From Diphasiastrum complanatum (lineage: Eukaryota > Streptophyta > Lycopodiopsida > Lycopodiales > Lycopodiaceae), in NCBI GenBank assembly GCA_029204225.1, contig MU835695.1, positions 1 through 37,088 on the forward strand: 37,088 bases of DNA, read 5' to 3'. Under the pieces are notes generated by a model that was given only the letters and a program-made list of their open reading frames with translations, did no database searches and was not told the origin of the DNA. Below, in pieces: positions 9,480 to 19,225 of the stretch. Numbering within the stretch: the first letter of the stretch is position 1; each line of letters opens with the position of its first letter. The position numbers were made by a program, and so were the translations under genes.

Positions 9480-11865
9480 TTTCCCAGTAGCAACACAACA
9501 ACAACAACAGCACAATCAATCATCGTCCAAGACCAAGCTATTTTGCAGATACTATAAAAGAACCAACCACGACATCAAAGATTGTCCGTGTCCTCAAGCA
9601 CAATGAAGCAAGGAAAGAAAATGCGGTAGCAGCAAGAAGACAACTCTGACACAGTCAAGAGGTTCGCAAGATGATGATTAAAGTGCTGATGGTAGAAGAT
9701 CCCACCAAATAGAGATGCCCATCAATGGTATCTCGATTTAGGTGCTTCTCCTTTTCTTTGCACTCACAGCTCCAGAATCAAAGTACATCTGTTTGGTGAC
9801 TCCAGTTCACATCAAGTCAAAGGCCAAGGCTCTATTTCTCTAATGGCATCACTAGGCAACTTAATGGTATACTTTATGTACCCAAGTTAACAAAGAACCT
9901 ATTGTCTATTAGCAAGATCATAGATCAGGGCTATAGAGCTTTGTTCACTACCAGTTGATGTACTATTTTAGATGAGAATTTAAAAGAAATCCTCTCTGCT
10001 CACAGATAACGTAATTTGTATATAATGAGTCACAATTTGGGCCTTTCTGTAAGCGGTTCAGATGCTAATTTATGCATCAAAAATAAGGTCATCTAAACAT
10101 GCGTTCAATCTTGTATCTCCATCATAACAAAATGGCCAAGGACATGAATATAAACCCTGGGTACTACAGCTAATCTGACTGTTTGTGAAAATTGCTTACT
10201 AGGAAAACAACTAGAACTAGATTTTCCAAGAGGACAAGCCAAAAGGGCGAAGTCCATTTTGTCACTGATACACAGTGACTTATGTGGTCCTATGAGCCTA
10301 CCTTCCTTGGGTCAAGCTCTATATTATATTACATTCATTGATGACTACTCCCGGATTTACCAGAGTTATGTTCATAAAGAGCAAGTCGGAAGCATGAAAG
10401 ACTATTTATCTTCATGTGGCGTGCACTACTAAGAGATACACTCCACAACAGAACGGAGTAGCTGAATGGAAGAACCGCACACTATTGGAAGCTACACGAT
10501 CCATGACAGTCAACGTGCATTTGCCTCAAACCTTTTGGGAAGAAGTGATTTCTACGACCTGCTACCTGCAAAATTACTCTAGCACTAAGCAGTTGATTCC
10601 AAGACACCATTTGAAGCCTACCACGGCATAAACTAAGTTTGAAACACCTACGTGTTTCGGATGTCCTGCCATGCACAAGTACTGTCTGAGTCTAAGGAAG
10701 AAGGCTAGACCTAGTAAGCTGCAAACTCAACATCACAAAACGCATATCGTGTATATGATGTTGATACAGGTTAGATCTCAGTCAGTCATGATGTTGTCTT
10801 TCTTGAAGACAAATTTCATGATTTCAAGCAGAAGCAGCTAATGCAAGAGCATGCCATAGCAGCTCTACCCTCCATTGATAGGCAATGACCTACGACTGTT
10901 CAAACAATGGAGTTTTCCCAACGGCTCCACTTACTGTCGATGGGCCGGAGACCCACGATTTCTCTACCACAAGATACTGCGATCCCAATCATTCACCAAG
11001 GAGAATCGTCTACTCATGCACCTACAGTTCGAAGGTCTGTAAGACAACGACAGCAGCCTGATTGTTTCATCCCTCAAGCGTTCATCAGTCATGATAAACC
11101 TGCCACTGTTGCAGAAGCATTGTCCAATGCCCAATGCAAACAAATGGAAAGTTGTCATGGATGTTGAGTATTAGTCTCTAATGAAGAACAAGACCTAGAG
11201 TCTTGTCAATCCTCCTACAGTGGATCTTCAAACTAAAGCTTAAACCAGATGGATCAATATCCAAATGGAAAGCTAGATTGGTGCTTAAATAATTTGAACA
11301 AGTATATGGGATTAGGACTACACTGAGACCTTTAGTCCGGTGGGGTAAAGCATCAATCTATTCGTACCTTATTGGCTATAGCTGCTATAGAAGATCTGGA
11401 CATTCACCAGATGGACGTCCAGACGACATACCTACATGGATATATACAAGAAGACATATTCATTTATCAACCAGAAGATTTACATCCTTCAAGGCAAGGA
11501 TCATTTGGTATGCAAATTGCATAAGGCATTATATGGTCTTAAGCAAGCTCCCAGGGCCTGGTATGAAAAGAATCAATCACTTCTTGTTGCAGTACAATTT
11601 CACTTCTTTCGATGCAGACTCTAATGTATATCTCAAGCATAAAGAGTCAAGCTATGCTAGAATAGTACTATACGTTGATGATTTCTTAATTATCAGCAAT
11701 TCAATCAGTTATACAAGAAACCAAATCTCTGCTTTCATCAGAGTTTGAGATGACTGATTTAGGCCCAGTCCATTACCTTCTCGGTATGGAGATCAGCAGA
11801 GATCGCGCGAGCAGAAGGATCACCATAAGCCAACAATATACATTGTAGACTACTCAAGCTCATTC
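9480..11865 (+). pseudogene. Decayed Ty1/copia polyprotein (gag-PR-IN-RT)
   Basis: Remnant of a copia retrotransposon, truncated at its 5' end. Domains appear in copia order. A Gln-rich stretch precedes a zinc knuckle CRYYKRTNHDIKDCP (about 9541-9590; second Cys changed to Tyr). Next comes a protease stretch WYLDLGASPF (about 9728), where LG replaces the usual SG after the Asp. A pre-integrase CENCLLGKQLELDF is followed by HSDLCGPM and FIDDYSR (about 10179-10360). Integrase TPQQNGVAEWKNRTLLEA lies at 10440-10496. Reverse transcriptase [20 protein letters not shown] is at about 11405, the catalytic YVDDFLII at 11671-11694, and DLGPVHYLLGMEISRD at about 11757. Stops and frameshifts occur throughout; RNase H is not seen. 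Confidence 0.85.
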
Positions 11866-12818
11866 TGTGCTATTTAAACTTATTGCACCCTAATGTTTTT
11901 GTTAGCCCGGTCCGCTTCCAAAGGCATGAACTCAGCCACGATTTTACCTTTGGCCCCCATATCGCAGATTTGGATGAAACTTGAAGGAATGGTTTTTGTT
12001 ATATCCATAAGGGATGTACACATGTGTCCATTTGATGGCCACTACATGCATCACTAATACATTACCGTAGTGGCATCATTCACTTTTACATTACTTTCAC
12101 TAGTCGCATGTTTTTTGATATTATTATTAGTGGGCACACAATTTTTATTATATTTGACGCGCCCTTGAACACTATTTAACATGGTTCCTAATTTGGGCTA
12201 ATATTTGAATTTTTATATTTCCCTCCAAGTTGATTGAAGGGGAGTAGTGTTTGCTTTGGTATAAAATAGCCACTAAGGCTATTCATTTGTTACTTATGAG
12301 TTTGCAATCTTGAGCTCGTTGTAGGTGAGTTCCTTTTTTGTATTGGAGATCTATTTGAGCTATCGGCAGCCTATGATTTCAATTTTTAAAAGTAAACTTA
12401 CTGTAAGTTTCTCACGAAGTCAATTTTTGGAGAAAGATGCCAGCTCCATTTCTTTACTTTGCCATCTTTCCCGAACACTAACCCAAAGTTTGAATCAATC
12501 AACATCCTAATGAAAAAGGATAAATGCCTCATTAAGCTTTGTATAAAAATTTGAGCCTTCTTAAAAGTTTTTTTTTTTTTACTTCTCCTTATAGAATCAA
12601 AGGCTTTTGGCCCACGAGTTATAAGAAAGCCTAAAAAAAAATTATAGGTTTTGTGTTAGGTTGGATAAAAGTTTTCCACAAGCACTGGAGGCATGTGATC
12701 TTATGAAGAAAAAAAATTTGGAATGGATTAGAAGTTGAGACTAGACATTATGCGTATTTTGCCGCTTTTATGAGCACTCTTTGCTGTCTTTTGCTAAATC
12801 TGTAGATTTGTTCATAAC
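11866..12818. other. No gene; possible copia 3' end
   Basis: A purine tract GAAGGGGAG at 12236-12244, preceded by CCCTCCAAGTTG, resembles the polypurine tract of copia elements. It is followed closely by TATAAAATAG at 12260-12269, as might be found in a short LTR. No matching second LTR was found, so this is tentative. The rest shows nothing recognisable. Confidence 0.35.
12814..12818. repeat. Target-site duplication ATAAC (left)
   Basis: ATAAC directly before the LTR end TGTGC; repeated at 17729-17733 directly after the other LTR end. A 5-bp duplication is the normal mark of LTR retrotransposon integration. Confidence 0.88.
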
Positions 12819-13354
12819 TGTGCAAAAAGTACAAAAAAGGACCAAGAGTGGATCCTAATTTGATCCTCAAGAGGGATTGGTTGTCAGATACTTGATATAT
12901 CAATCTACTTGAGATTAAGATCAATCTAGATCAATTCTAAACACAAAATCCTAACGAGAACAATCAATTAATTGAGGGTAGGTGTACTTTCTAATTTCAC
13001 ACGTGTGAAACACTGTCTGAGTACGGACTCCAACCTGAAATCAAGTACACATTATTCGACTACTTCAGCCTATTCCACACATGTGAAGCTATCCTCTACA
13101 CATGTGATATGACACCTAACCAAAGAATGTGGCTCATGCAATCAATAGATTGATGTCATGTGTCATATGTCTAGAAAACTAGTTTTTGGCCATTTTAGCC
13201 ACTAGAACTTGAATTAAATCATATGTACAACCTATATGATTATGGTACATGACAAGTACACTATTTTCACACGTGGGAACAGGCTCCACACATGTGTGTT
13301 TATCTATATACAAGATTTTTGGCCTTTACCAAGCTTATTTTTGCATTTTTCACA
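12819..13354 (-). repeat. 3' LTR of the 4.9-kb element (536 bp, internally deleted)
   Basis: Matches 16899-17728 over both flanks but lacks about 295 bp corresponding to 17134-17430; the join is near 13053. The missing segment includes the likely TATA box. Confidence 0.85.
12995..13010. promoter_or_regulatory. Palindromic G-box in 3' LTR
   Basis: TTTCACACGTGTGAAA is a perfect 16-bp palindrome centred on CACGTG, the core bound by plant bZIP and bHLH factors. It is conserved in the other LTR at 17074-17089. A role in transcription is inferred. Confidence 0.5.
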
Positions 13355-13444
13355 CTCCTCAAAAATCTAGCTTGGCAAATCTAGCTTGATGGAAAACATG
13401 ATGATCTTGAGCTTGACTCCATGGGCTAAATTGGTCTTTCTGGT

Positions 13445-13963
13445 TCAAAAGGTGCGAAGATCAGCCAATGAGCTTGATGTTGACCTGAAATCACCATATC
13501 CATGATAGTGCTTCTTTAACTTGACATCTTTGATGAGATTGAGAGCTTTGCACCATCCTAGCACCTCCAAAATTGATTCCTTCCAATTTTTATGTAGTTG
13601 CTTGACCTTGAGGCTTGCTCCTTCTTCATGTGCATGCTCCTTCATGAGAAAATAAAGATTTCTTCTTGATTTATTAGGATTACAAAGATCTAACATCATG
13701 TTACCACGATCTAGAGAATTAGACTCGTCCAAATTGGCAAGATTATGCATGCTATAATAACAAAGTGTTTGCATCATAAATTCATGCTTGTTTACCATGC
13801 TAATCTCAGATCCAATGAGGCTAAATACTTCATTACGGAGATAAGTGTCTTTAAAAGATGATTCACTTACTCTCATAAAGAGTTTACAATTTGTCTCAAT
13901 ACAAATTTTCAAACTATGAGTGAACAAATCACTTTTGCTCTTGCATGACTCAAGAGCATACAT
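13445..13963 (-). CDS. Open frame of unknown function inside the 4.9-kb element
   Basis: 172 residues, unrecognised, with no membrane segment or catalytic motif seen. Its first third (SDLFTHS..CKLFMRVSESSFKDTYLRNEVFSLIGSEIS) matches a second, broken copy encoded upstream on the same strand at about 14530-14390 (NDVFIHK..SKLLMKISEASKVDTYIHK..SLIEMEIS). The interior therefore contains a repeated module of about 600 bp. It lies just upstream of the 3' LTR. It is most likely element-encoded, possibly a gag derivative, but it could equally be chance open frame in captured repeat sequence. Confidence 0.35.
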   Translation of the reverse strand: MYALESCKSKSDLFTHSLKICIETNCKLFMRVSESSFKDTYLRNEVFSLIGSEISMVNKHEFMMQTLCYYSMHNLANLDESNSLDRGNMMLDLCNPNKSRRNLYFLMKEHAHEEGASLKVKQLHKNWKESILEVLGWCKALNLIKDVKLKKHYHGYGDFRSTSSSLADLRTF

Positions 13964-14040
13964 TTGATGAAATAATCATTTGCTTTCTAATTGATTTAAA
14001 ATCGATTTCAGCCTTTTAAGAACATCATCTATGTTCTCAA

Positions 14041-14931
14041 GAGAGACTTCATACTCAACTAGTATGGCTTTACTCCAATTTTGAGATGCAATGATCTCAC
14101 TAAAGCAAATTGATTTATCAAATCTTGAGTTTCTTTTTGGAATCACAACTGAGAAGGTCTCTCCTCCTCAATCCTTGGCACACTTGAACCTTGAGATGAC
14201 TCCTTAAGATCCTCTTCATGATGCTCCTTCTTGATGGAAATCCGAGACCTCTCATAATGATCACAACATCCATGACCATATAATATGCACTTCGTATGAT
14301 TATCAAGATTACTTATGCTAGAAACATAAGTCCAAAAATCACCACAACTTGGCATGATTTTTCTAATATTAAAATCAAAAGATATTTCCATCTCAATAAG
14401 GCTAACTACTTACTTATGAATATAAGTGTCCACTTTGGATGCTTCACTTATTTTCATAAGAAGTTTAGAACTTGTCTTTAAGATTGAAAACTTGCAATTT
14501 TCATCTTTATGAATGAACACATCATTCATGATCTTATTGAAACTAAAGAATTTACATTATGAAGACATTTCCATTTCCTTGACTTCATAACTAATGTAAG
14601 CTTATAAGGAAAACATGTTTTGCTATACTTAGAGTTTAGGGTTTAGGGAAGGCATCACACTCAACTAGTATTGTCTTAATCCACCTTTGAGATACAAAAA
14701 TCTCTTCAAAGCAAATGGTTCTTCATAAGTTGACATGAGAGCATAAATGAAACTATTTTCATTTTGTGATTGCTCCTTATTCTTGATTGATTTCTCTTGG
14801 ATAATAACAATAAGTTTGAACTTGTCCAAAGTTACAAGCAAAATACTTTCCAAGGACATAAAATAAATCCAAGTTACTTTCATGAAAGTGACATCTATCT
14901 TTGCACCTTGAACCAAACAATGCACTTTCAA
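14041..14931 (-). repeat. Divergent internal module repeats, about 600-bp spacing
   Basis: At 14041-14110 and 14650-14720 the sequence is clearly homologous: each has ACTCAACTAGTAT, then TTTGAGAT(G/A)CAA, then AAAGCAAA, about 606 bp apart. A parallel pair lies at about 13815-13935 and 14385-14520. The minus-strand translations also correspond. A further piece at 14931-14665 may be a third, more diverged copy. Confidence 0.6.
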
Positions 14932-15314
14932 AAAATTTCAAAGGATTTGACATGTGTTGTGATGAACTCTTGAAGACAAATCTTGCAAGTCATTGTGAGA
15001 CTCCAAGCCTCATTCACCTTTCCACAAAGGAAACACTTTTCCTTGGACTTGTCCTTTTTGTATTTGCATTTTGAACTTGAAGCTCCATCTTTCACCTCGG
15101 CCCCCTTGCTTTGGTTCTCCTTGGATGGACTGGTCTTCTTTTTGTAACATCTTAAGAAAAAATATCCTCCCTTGCCACAAAGGTTGCACTCAGGATCCTT
15201 TCTTTCCTTCAATAGGATGCCACCTATTGATGTCATGTGAATAAAGACCTGTGATATGATTCTACAAATGTAATTTGTGGCTTTTAAGAGACTAGATTTG
15301 AACATCTTCAACAA
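14928..15314 (-). CDS. Cys-rich open frame with degenerate zinc knuckle
   Basis: 128 residues on the minus strand. Residues 43-56 read CNLCGKGGYFFLRC, which is the CX2CX4HX4C retroviral zinc knuckle with His replaced by Tyr (15147-15188). This is followed by a Lys/Ser-rich linker and a second Cys group beginning CFLCGK. The position downstream of the 5' LTR and primer site on this strand fits the nucleocapsid part of a gag protein. No frame was found joining it to the later modules. Loss of the His would be expected to abolish normal zinc binding, so decay is likely. Confidence 0.45.
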   Translation of the reverse strand: MLKMFKSSLLKATNYICRIISQVFIHMTSIGGILLKERKDPECNLCGKGGYFFLRCYKKKTSPSKENQSKGAEVKDGASSSKCKYKKDKSKEKCFLCGKVNEAWSLTMTCKICLQEFITTHVKSFEIF

Positions 15315-16886
15315 TCTAGAAGGATCTACAAAAGATCTAGCTCACAAAAAGAATCAATCTTCACAGTAATGACTAGTCACTTGGAAACTTTGCTTTGATC
15401 ACTAAGACAGAAGCACACAATCTTTGAATCAAATCACTAAAGAAATCAGATCCAATCTCCTATTGGACTCATCAAATACCAATGACTCTTTCTTTTGAAA
15501 GTTGAAATGGATATGAAAAAGGTTTGACACCTAGATTTTCCATTTCACTTGACTAGTTCTCTCAACACTTGAGATTCTTGAACAAAAGATGGGTTTTGTT
15601 TCAAACACATGAAAATCAAACTTAATCACTTCTTTTGGACTCACTCTTGACCCAAATAATCTCACTCTTGAGATTTAGAATGAATTTGATTTGATTTGAA
15701 AACAAACTTTACCACCAATTTTTCACAAAGCTTAAAAATTTAGACAACTAGAGATTCACAAAAATCTCAACCATGCATGAATATTCAAATATGGACTCCT
15801 CATTCTAGACATCCAATGGGATCACAAATTGACCCTCACACTCTCACAAAGAAAGTGGAATAGAACTAATTTGAGTTTCATACATACTATGTAAATTTTT
15901 GCTCAACAAATTGAATTCAATCACTCCTATTGGATTCCACCAATTACTCTATCTTTTAAGACTTGGAATAAAATTCAAAATCAAAAGTTGTGATTTTTTT
16001 CACTAAGATATTGTGCTTCAAATAGCTAATACCACTTAGAAAGATTTGATCACCTAGGAGAAGACAAATTCTTCACCAATAACAACACATAATGAGCTTC
16101 TAGATCTTGCCCTCTACAAAGGAAGGAACTCTTAGAAAATTAGATCTCTCTCTACACATTTGTCATAGACACCTTAATGAATCTTTTCAAACCTTACAAT
16201 CACTCAAACAAATTAAGTAGGTTGAACAATGTGACTTGGATCTCAATCTCTTTTCTAGAACTCTCAATTGAAACCAATCTATGTCAAATACTACAAAAGA
16301 TTTGCATAGATGCTCTATATGCACTAGAAACTCTCAAAGGTTTAACTTGGAGAACAGATCCAAAGATGTTTTCTAGCAAATTGATGCTTCTAAACTTGAC
16401 CCTATCACTCTTGAACAAATCTAGAGTGATAGTACAATGGATTTTATCCTCTCACCTTGCATATCACTCCTTAATGTATGAATTTTGGCAAAATCTCTCT
16501 CAACTTCAACATGCACTCAAAAAATCAGAGAAAATCATTTAATGCTCCTAATTCAAACTTCAATTTTAATTTTTTGGCTGATCTAATCCAAGAACTAATC
16601 AAGGGATTAGATTCTCTATAGAAAATGCTTGATTTTGCACTAAAAATTTCTCAAATTGGGTGTGTGAGTCAAATTGTACAAATTTTTGAATTTCCTCAGC
16701 CAAAAACCGGAGCTGTACGGCCTCACACGTGTGAAAAGGGTTCCTACAACCCACAACACCAAAAATTTTAAAAATAGCTATCAAATCCAACTCACTACAC
16801 AAAATTTGACTAGTTTTCAAAAAACTGCTAATTTTGGCTTTGATTTGGATTAACCCTATCAATTTCAACAAAAACTCTTGAACTTG
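15315..16886 (-). other. Leader and 5' interior of the 4.9-kb element, no recognised domain
   Basis: AT-rich, with open frames at 16177-16542 (plus) and 16599-16949 (minus) that match no family by eye. Another G-box, CACACGTGTGAAAAGG, lies at about 16724. Confidence 0.45.
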
Positions 16887-16898
16887 GCTTTGATACCA
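16887..16898 (-). other. Primer-binding site, tRNA-iMet-like
   Basis: The minus strand reads TGGTATCAAAGC, directly next to the LTR end. The complement of plant initiator tRNA-Met is TGGTATCAGAGC, so there is one mismatch. This fixes the element's orientation as minus. Confidence 0.85.
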
Positions 16899-17728
16899 TG
16901 TGCAAAAAGTACAAAAAGGACCAAGAGTGGATCCTAATCTGATCCTCAAGAGGGATTGGTTGTCAGATTACTTGATCTATCAATCTACTTCAGATTAAGA
17001 TCAATCTAGATCAATTCTAGACACAATTTCCTAACAAGAACAATCATTAATTGAAGGTAGGTGTACTTTTTGGTTTCACACGTGTGAAACATTGTCTTAG
17101 TACGGAATCCAATTTGAAAATCAAGTACACATTGATAGAACCTCAAAACAATCAAAACAAATGTAGACAAATGGAGAGAATCACTCAAAATTGCTTCCAA
17201 AACCAAGATTGATGTCTCACAATGATTATGGCCAAATGTGGCCCTATATATACAATAAGTGGGAGCTCGTGGTACTGATCATCTCACTGATCTCACATGT
17301 GTGAAGGTGCTTTGTCATATGATGATTCATCATGTAAAACTGACACTTGAACAAAACCTTCTATTTTGAGCACTTTTGGTCCATTTTCCTTCTATATGGA
17401 GATTTACTTGGAAATCTTCTAGAAGTCAAAATTCGCCTACTTCAGCCTATTCCACACATGTGAGCTGTCCTCTACACATGTGATATGACACCTAACCAAA
17501 GGATGTGACTCATGCAATCAATAGATTGATGCCATGTGTCATATGTCTAAAAAACTAATTTTTGGTCTTTTTAGCCACTAGAACTTGATTTAAATCATAT
17601 GTACAACCTATATGATAATGGTACATGACAAATACATTATTTTCACACGTGGGAACAGGCTCCACATGTGTGTTTATCTATATACAAGATTTTTGGCCTC
17701 TACCAAGCTTATTTTTGCATTTTTCACA
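16899..17728 (-). repeat. 5' LTR of the 4.9-kb element (830 bp)
   Basis: Full-length copy of the repeat, TGTGC to TTCACA. It contains TATATATAGGG on the minus strand at about 17243-17253, a plausible TATA box, and the 16-bp G-box palindrome at 17074-17089. The plus-strand neighbour 17729-17733 is the ATAAC duplication. Confidence 0.88.
17074..17089. promoter_or_regulatory. Palindromic G-box in 5' LTR
   Basis: TTTCACACGTGTGAAA, identical to the site in the other LTR. On the minus strand it lies downstream of the likely TATA box, in the transcribed part of the LTR. Confidence 0.5.
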
Positions 17729-17733
17729 ATAAC

Positions 17734-18293
17734 ATAGTATCCGAACATAGAAGTTGACAACCAACCCCTCTTTTAATACTAAGTTAAATGACAATACGTA
17801 TAAATTACATAATTAAGAAGGATGCAAATATACCAACATAGCAATGCGGTAAAAATATAATTTGTGGAAACATGAATGATCTTCACAAGGGTCTAATAAT
17901 AACAAGGATTGTTGCTAGACTGACCTACTTGAGGTGACGAAGCTAAACTAAACTGAGAGCTAGACAAGTGAATAATCAGCCAAATTTTTTTTAAGCCTAT
18001 GTAGTTATTAGGCCGCCCTACTGTTTGCTAGTTAGGGCTAGAGGTTCAATAATGATCATAACACTTGATGAAATGCCAAGTCATGCCAAATAGGGGTCTA
18101 AGCAACAAGAACATAAGGTAGAAAAATAAAATAATAATCAAGGGCCCTAAGCCCATATTAAAGGAGAGCTATCTGAAAATGCTATATGGGCTAAAGAATT
18201 ATTTTCAGCCTTTCCTCAGGCATAATATATTTTGATCATTAGTGCTAGTGCTTGGTGTAATATATTCAACCTAAAATTTCACTTTTGTATTAG
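17734..18293. other. No exon seen; possible intron of the SDR remnant
   Basis: AT-rich sequence ending in TTTTGTATTAG, a good 3' splice site, immediately before the first recognisable SDR exon. The N-terminal exon with the nucleotide-binding GxxGxxG motif was looked for here and upstream of 12819 and was not found. Confidence 0.45.
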
Positions 18294-18626
18294 GTGATGT
18301 TCGACACAAAGAGGAGGTTGCACGTGCCTTCAAAGGAGTCAACTGTGTTTTCCACTTGGCATCATATGGAATTTCTGGGAAAGAAACACTTCAAGCACGG
18401 CGGATAGACGAGGTCAACCTGGCAATGTGCTACAAAGCTGCATCAAATGTGGTGTTGAGAGACTTATATATACAAGCTCATATGATGTGGTTTTTGGAGG
18501 CCAAGAGATATTAAATGGCAATGAATCCCTAGCATATGTCCCCTTGATGGATCATGTCAGTTCTTATGGACGTAGCAAAGCTCTAGCTGAACAACTTGTT
18601 TTGAAGAACAATGGGCAGCCTTTAAG
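18294..18626 (+). pseudogene. SDR catalytic exon with frameshift
   Basis: The exon follows TATTAG at 18288-18293 and ends in AAG before GTACAA, so both splice signals fit. The incoming phase supplies the first base of Gly in GDVR. Translation runs GDVRHKEEVARAFKGVNC..FHLASYGISGKE..RIDEVNL, then the frame shifts near 18418-18423, and continues as NVLQSCIKCGVERLIYTSSY..VVFGG..NGNESLAY..DHVSSYGRSKALAEQLVLKNNGQPL. The conserved NGT expected between VNL and NVL is absent, consistent with a deletion of about 10 bases. The YxxxK motif (YGRSK) is intact. Confidence 0.8.
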
Positions 18627-19225
18627 GTACAATCAGCATTGGGACAGATTTTTTGTAGGTCAAGTCTCCTCTAGTAAAATGGCGTAGATGCAATTTTAAA
18701 AAGATTCATTTTGGCTTTTTGATAGAATTTTTTTGGGTGCTGTTACCTCTATATCATCTGGTAGCAACATCTCTTGAATTTTGGCTCCATGCCAAAAGTA
18801 GCAACTTTGCAGGAAATATCCATTACAGCAGGAAAAATGTAGAAAAGTGCCAAAGTGCTTCACACAACTTGCCTGTGCTGCATTTGGATATGGCTGAATG
18901 TGTATAAAATCCCCAAACACTTTTGTTTCCAGCTAGTGAGCTTTTCTTCACAAACTGGCTAGTATTTCTGTCTAGTATTGGTTTGGGCAACAAAGTCTCA
19001 GAAATTTGGTGCACAAAAATGTTCAAGGTCATGACCTTTTGAAAATACATCTTTTCAGCAGCGGTTTTAGTTCATTAACTTTGAAATCGTCATGATGCTT
19101 CAGATTAAAAAAACGGGGATTTCACCAGTACTTGAAAAACTTTCCTTGTTCTTTTCTCTTTCTTGTGTCAAGGAACTTTTTTGGTTACGAAAATTCTCAG
19201 CTTAGGTTTTCTTGAAGGTGCAAGC
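18627..19225 (+). other. Intron-like sequence of the SDR remnant
   Basis: Begins with GT at the end of the catalytic exon. Scanned for the missing IRPAAIYGPGE exon in all plus frames; not found. Overlapping short open frames on both strands at 18696-19050 have no recognisable features. Confidence 0.5.

Larger units (their letters stand above)
12819..17728 (-). mobile_element. Complete non-autonomous LTR retrotransposon, 4.9 kb
   Basis: Terminal repeats TGTGC...TTCACA flank a 3.5-kb interior, bounded outside by ATAAC duplications. On the minus strand the right LTR is the 5' LTR, followed at once by a tRNA-iMet-like primer site (16887-16898). The left LTR is the 3' LTR, preceded by TTTTTGAGGAG as a weak polypurine tract. 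The interior shows no reverse transcriptase, integrase or protease motifs, only fragments of repetitive coding sequence with a degenerate zinc knuckle. It would depend on an autonomous copia-like partner for mobility. Both LTRs carry the 16-bp palindrome TTTCACACGTGTGAAA. It was inserted upstream of the SDR gene remnant. Confidence 0.88.
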
